Position numbers and translations under genes: made by a program
The notes under the pieces: model-generated
Seen by the model: the letters and a program-made list of their open reading frames with translations, nothing else
Told to the model about the DNA's origin: nothing
Database searches by the model: none
Assembly (NCBI RefSeq): GCF_021404405.1
Contig: NZ_JABFTV010000001.1
Coordinates: 124,001-188,000, forward strand
Reading direction: 5' to 3'
DNA: 64,000 bases
Source of the DNA: Billgrantia aerodenitrificans
GTDB lineage: Bacteria > Pseudomonadota > Gammaproteobacteria > Pseudomonadales > Halomonadaceae
Shown: piece by piece, positions 60,792 to 64,000 of the stretch
How the letters are laid out: the number at the start of each line of letters is the position of its first letter
Position numbering within the stretch: the stretch's first letter is position 1

Positions 60792-60821
60792 GTCGATTAC
60801 CTCGCTAGATCCGGTGAAGCG

Positions 60822-61862
60822 TCAAGCGACGCTGCCTTCGAGCTCATGGGTGAAGTTGAAGCTGTCGGCGTAGATCCGCTCGACGTCGAGGCCGCGCTGG
60901 GCAAAGCTCGTCTTGGCGGCGGCGATCATCGGCGGCGGGCCGCACAGGTAGGCATCGAAGGAGCTCAGGTCGTCGAAGTCCTGGCACACGGCCTCGTGCA
61001 CGAAGCCGCGGCGGCCGCCCCACTCGGGATCGGGGTCCGAGAGCACCGGCACGTAGCGGAAGTCGGGCAGCGTTCTGGCCCAGTCGTTGAGCTGCTCGTC
61101 GAGATAGAGATCCTCGGCGCGACGCACGCCCCAGTAGAGCGTGATGCTCGGCCGGTTCGGCTCGTCCAGCAGCGATTCGATGATGCTCTTGAGCGGCGCC
61201 AGGCCGGTGCCGCCGCCCACCATCAGCAGGTCGCGGGGGCTCTCGGCGTCGTGACGGAAGTTGCCCAGCGGCAGCTCCACGTCGAGGGTGTCGCCGGCCT
61301 GGTAGTGCGTTTCCAGGCGGCCGGTAAAATGGCCGCCTGGCACGCGACGGATGTGAAAGTCGAACAGTTCGCCGCGGTGGGGCGAGGCCATCGAGAAGCT
61401 GCGCGGGCTGCCGTCGTCCAGCATCACGTTGAGATACTGGCCGGGATGGAAGACCACCTCGCTGGCGCTGGGAATACGCAGCACCAGGTGGGTCACGTCA
61501 TGGCTCAACTTTTCCAGCCGCTCGATGGTAGCGACGTGGAAATCGGCCGGAATGTGGCCCGCCGGCAGCAGCTTGGCGCTGATGGTCAAGTCGCTCTGGG
61601 CGCAGGCCTGACAGGCCAGGGCGTAGCCCGCCTCGGCTTCCTCCTCGGTCAGGCCGAAGGGGAACTCGTCATACTCGACGCTGCCCTCGATCAGCTTGAC
61701 GCGGCAGGCGCCGCAGCCACCGAAGCGGCAATCATGAGCCAGAGGGAAACCGGCTCGCTCAGCGGCCTCGAGCAGCGGCTCTCCCGGCTGGGCCTCGAAG
61801 CTTTCTGGCGTGTCGGCTGAAGTGTTGGCTGAAGTGTTGGAGAGGGTAATACGGTAGCTCAT
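60822..61862 (-). CDS. Oxygenase-type ferredoxin-NAD(P)H reductase (2Fe-2S, FAD, NAD domains)
   Basis: A 346-residue three-domain reductase. Domain 1 (about 1-95) is a plant-type [2Fe-2S] ferredoxin: HDCRFGGCGACRVKLIEGSVEYDEFPFGLTEEEAEAGYALACQACA. Domain 2 is an FAD-binding barrel with GQYLNVMLDDGSPRSFSMASPHRGE (RxFSMAS). Domain 3 binds NAD(P)H with LLMVGGGTGLAPLKSIIESLL and CGPPPMIAAAKTSF. The layout is that of electron donors for multicomponent mono- and dioxygenases and some dehydratases. The ATG is at 61862. No oxygenase is visible in the window; it may lie beyond the right edge. Confidence 0.93.
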   Translation of the reverse strand: MSYRITLSNTSANTSADTPESFEAQPGEPLLEAAERAGFPLAHDCRFGGCGACRVKLIEGSVEYDEFPFGLTEEEAEAGYALACQACAQSDLTISAKLLPAGHIPADFHVATIERLEKLSHDVTHLVLRIPSASEVVFHPGQYLNVMLDDGSPRSFSMASPHRGELFDFHIRRVPGGHFTGRLETHYQAGDTLDVELPLGNFRHDAESPRDLLMVGGGTGLAPLKSIIESLLDEPNRPSITLYWGVRRAEDLYLDEQLNDWARTLPDFRYVPVLSDPDPEWGGRRGFVHEAVCQDFDDLSSFDAYLCGPPPMIAAAKTSFAQRGLDVERIYADSFNFTHELEGSVA

Positions 61863-61983
61863 GGCAGCCTCCTCGAGCGCACCCGCCTAAGGCCGGGGCC
61901 TTGTCGTCGTCAGCGGGTGTCGGTGCTCGGCCGGTCGTCTGGGGCGTCGGCAGGCGCGCAAGCCGCCTGCCGAAGTCGCTCGC

Positions 61984-62463
61984 TTATTTCTTGATATCGG
62001 CCTCGACCACGACCTCGTGACCGGATTCGCGCAGATGGTCCTGCAGGGCCTGCAGCGCGGCCAGGCCGGCCTGGGTGTCCTGCTCGCCGTTGCCGCCGCT
62101 CAGACCGACCCCGCCGATCACCTCGCCGTCGACCACGATGGGAAAGCCGCCGACGAACACGGCAAACTTGCCCTCGAAGCTCCACTGGATGCCGAAGGCC
62201 TCGTTGCCGGGCAGGGCGGGGCCGTTGGGGGCGGTATTGAAAAGGTGGGTGGAACGCTTGTGGCCGGCGGCGGTGAAGGCCTTGTTCCAGGCGATCTGCG
62301 GGCCGGTGACGCGGGCGCCGTTCATGCGCTCCAGGGCCAGCGGATAGCCGCCGTCATCCACCACGCAGATGGTTTCCAGCACGCCGATCTCCTCGGAGCG
62401 CTTCTTGGCGGCTTCCACCATCAGCTTGGCTTCTTCCAGTTCCAGTCGGAATACCTGTTTCAT
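61984..62463 (-). CDS. GlcG/HbpS-like (DUF336) protein
   Basis: A 159-residue GlcG/HbpS-family protein: LELEEAKLMVEAAKKRSEEIGVLETICVVDDGGYPLALERMNGARVTGPQIAWNKAFTAAGHKRSTHLFN, and the C-terminal FPIVVDGEVIGGVGLSGGNGEQDTQAGLAAL. Members bind haem or accompany oxidases and diol dehydratases; several are called haem-binding proteins. No signal peptide here, so it is cytoplasmic. AGGTGA precedes the ATG at 62463. It lies between the aldehyde dehydrogenase and the reductase genes, 121 bp before the latter. Function in the pathway is unknown. Confidence 0.85.
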   Translation of the reverse strand: MKQVFRLELEEAKLMVEAAKKRSEEIGVLETICVVDDGGYPLALERMNGARVTGPQIAWNKAFTAAGHKRSTHLFNTAPNGPALPGNEAFGIQWSFEGKFAVFVGGFPIVVDGEVIGGVGLSGGNGEQDTQAGLAALQALQDHLRESGHEVVVEADIKK

Positions 62464-62504
62464 GAGTCACCTATATCGTCAGGTTGTCGTTGTGTGTGGC
62501 GCGC

Positions 62505-63959
62505 TCAGCGGCCGAGATAGACGGTCTTGGTCTGAGTGAAGAAATCCAGCCCGGCGCGTCCCGACTCGCGGAAAGTCGAGGTGCTCGATTGCTTCAGCCC
62601 GCCGAAGGGGGCGTTGACCAGGTTGCCGGTGGTGGTGCGGTTGATCTTCACCGTGCCGGCCTGGATATCGAGCGGGAAGCGCTGGATGTACTCGAAGTTC
62701 TTCGTCACCAGGGCGGCGGCGAGGCCATAGGGCGTGTCGTTGGCCTTGGCGATGGCATCCTCGTAGCCGTCGATCTCGATCACCGCGACCACCGGGCCGA
62801 AGATCTCCTCACGGGCGATGCGCATCTCCTGGGTCACGTCGCTGAAGATCGCCGGCGCCACGTAGAAGCCCTTGGCGTAGTCACCCTCGGTGAGGTGCTC
62901 GCCACCATGCACGTGAGTGGCTTCCTTCTTGCCCGCCTCGACATAGCCGAGCACGGTGTCGAGCTGCTGGCGGGTTGCCAGCGGGCCGATCTGGGTGCCC
63001 TCGGTCATGCCGTTGCCGATCTTCAGCGTCTTGACCTTCTCCACCAGTTGCGTCAGGTACTCCTGCTTGCGGCTGCGAGCGATCAGCACGCGGCTGGTGC
63101 CGGTGCAGGCCTGGCCGGTGAGCGAGAAGCCGCCCTTAACAGTCAGGTCCACGGCGGTGTCGATGTCGGCGTCTTCCAGCACGATCAGCGGGTTCTTGCC
63201 GCCGAGTTCCATCTGGGTGCGGGTAGCCATGGCCGCGGCGCGGTGAATGCGCTCGCCGGCGGCGGTGGAGCCGGTGAAGGAGATTGCCTTGACGATGGGG
63301 TTGGCGGTGATCTCCTCGCCGATGGCCGAAGCGGCGCCGGTGATGAAATTGAACACGCCTGCCGGCACGCCGGCGTGATGCAGCGCTTCGGCCAGTCGAT
63401 AGCCGATCAGCGGAGCATCGGAAGAGGGCTTGAACACCACGGTGTTGCCGGTGATCAGGGCCGGGGCGATCTTGCGCGCCGGAATCGAGATCGGGAAGTT
63501 CCACGGCGTGATGATGGTGGCCACTCCGAGCGGCTCGCGCTGGGTGTAGACCGTCATCTTGGCGTCGTCCTGGGGGAAGGTCTCGCCGGTGATGGTCTGA
63601 CCTTCCACGGCGTAGAAGCGCAGGGTTTGGGCCGAGCGAGTCACCTCGTCGCGGCTGTTGGCCAGCAGCTTGCCCTCTTCGCGGGTCAGCTCCTCGGCGA
63701 ACTGCTCGACGTTCTCCATCAGGTAGTCAGCGGCGCGGTTGAGAATCTTGGCGCGCTGCGAGATGGGCGTCTCACGCCAGGCGGCGAATGCACGGTCGGC
63801 GGCATCGATGGCGCGGCGCGCATCGTCGACGCTGGAAGCCTGGAACTGCCCTAGCAGGTCGTCCTGGTCGGCAGGATTGCGGTTCTCGAAGGTCTCCCCC
63901 GAGGCGCTGGCGACCCACTGGCCGTCGATATAGTTGAGAAACTGGGTTGCGTTATCCAA
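62505..63959 (-). CDS. NAD(P)-dependent aldehyde dehydrogenase
   Basis: A 484-residue ALDH-superfamily enzyme. Motifs: ITPWNFPISIPARKIAPALITGNTVVFKPSSDAP (substrate/NAD region), AISFTGSTAAGERI (NAD-binding GxxxxG), MELGGKNPLIVLEDADIDTA (general base Glu), GGFSLTGQACTGTSRVLIA (catalytic Cys in GQACTG), and EEIFGPVVAVIEIDG. The sequence resembles 2-oxoglutarate-semialdehyde and betaine-type dehydrogenases in form, but the substrate cannot be fixed. The start is TTG at 63959 with AGAGGTAAG upstream; there is no closer ATG. It is the first complete gene of the operon, 42 bp before the GlcG-like gene. Confidence 0.92.
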   Translation of the reverse strand: MDNATQFLNYIDGQWVASASGETFENRNPADQDDLLGQFQASSVDDARRAIDAADRAFAAWRETPISQRAKILNRAADYLMENVEQFAEELTREEGKLLANSRDEVTRSAQTLRFYAVEGQTITGETFPQDDAKMTVYTQREPLGVATIITPWNFPISIPARKIAPALITGNTVVFKPSSDAPLIGYRLAEALHHAGVPAGVFNFITGAASAIGEEITANPIVKAISFTGSTAAGERIHRAAAMATRTQMELGGKNPLIVLEDADIDTAVDLTVKGGFSLTGQACTGTSRVLIARSRKQEYLTQLVEKVKTLKIGNGMTEGTQIGPLATRQQLDTVLGYVEAGKKEATHVHGGEHLTEGDYAKGFYVAPAIFSDVTQEMRIAREEIFGPVVAVIEIDGYEDAIAKANDTPYGLAAALVTKNFEYIQRFPLDIQAGTVKINRTTTGNLVNAPFGGLKQSSTSTFRESGRAGLDFFTQTKTVYLGR

Positions 63960-63964
63960 GACGC

Positions 63965-64000
63965 TTACCTCTTGTCGTCACTGGCTGTCGTCGCTGTCAT
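63965..64000 (-). CDS. Possible C-terminal tail of an upstream gene cut by the right edge
   Basis: On the minus strand a reading frame is open from the window edge for 11 codons (MTATTASDDKR) and stops at TAA (63965-63967), immediately before the TTG start of the aldehyde dehydrogenase and overlapping its ribosome-binding site. That spacing is typical of the end of a preceding operon gene, but 36 bases cannot show it is coding. Confidence 0.25.
   Translation of the reverse strand: MTATTASDDKR

Overview
The window looks like chromosomal DNA from a high-GC, salt-adapted gammaproteobacterium of the Halomonadaceae (Halomonas-like). This rests on protein similarity recalled from family knowledge, on a sodium-pumping oxaloacetate decarboxylase set, and on gene order. 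The blocks ubiEJB/hslVU/argS/priA/rpmE, ponA/pilMNOPQ/aroKB/gltBD, fdxA/mutS/pncC/recA/recX and alaS/lysC/csrA/tRNA match the order known in Pseudomonas aeruginosa. No phage, insertion sequence, CRISPR array or rRNA was seen.

Layout. 1-10.3 kb (minus strand): ubiquinone genes ubiE-ubiJ-ubiB (ubiB cut by the left edge), a DUF971 protein, the HslUV protease, a SPOR-domain protein, argS and priA. 10.4-13.0 kb: rpmE, a short malic enzyme and a DUF481 outer-membrane protein. 13.1-22.6 kb: penicillin-binding protein 1A divergent from pilMNOPQ (type IV pilus alignment complex and secretin), then aroK-aroB. 23.0-33.2 kb: glutamate synthase gltBD, pyrG, kdsA and eno. 33.2-33.6 kb: an apparently unannotated CsrB/RsmZ-type regulatory RNA with a GacA-type upstream palindrome. 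33.7-43.8 kb: fdxA, mutS, pncC, recA (LexA box), recX, alaS, lysC and csrA. The csrA product is the expected target of the sRNA. 43.9-44.4 kb: tRNA-Ser(GCU) and two identical tRNA-Arg(ACG). 44.4-49.0 kb: a DusC-type enzyme and oadGAB.

49.1-64.0 kb is an accessory metabolic region. It has two copies of a cassette made of a GntR/FCD regulator divergent from a split two-gene CHR-family transporter. The first cassette is followed by a gamma-glutamyltransferase without a signal peptide, the second by an unassigned permease. There is also a plant-type ferredoxin, a creatininase-family amidohydrolase with an unrecognised 100-residue protein, a third GntR regulator, and a minus-strand operon running in from the right edge (aldehyde dehydrogenase, GlcG/HbpS-like protein, ferredoxin-NAD(P)H reductase, second ferredoxin, aspartate-dehydrogenase-like protein, DUF1330). 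Two kinds of palindrome tie the area together: an ATCGAT-centred one inside both cassettes, and a GGTATACC-centred one before the first ferredoxin, before the creatininase gene and (half) before gntR2. The set resembles a catabolic pathway with an oxygenase electron-transfer chain whose oxygenase is not in the window. The substrate is unknown.

Two intergenic copies of a 99-bp structured repeat (3232-3330 and 29029-29127) have compensatory changes in their stems. Coordinates are from manual reading; start codons were chosen from ribosome-binding sites and remembered family N-termini.
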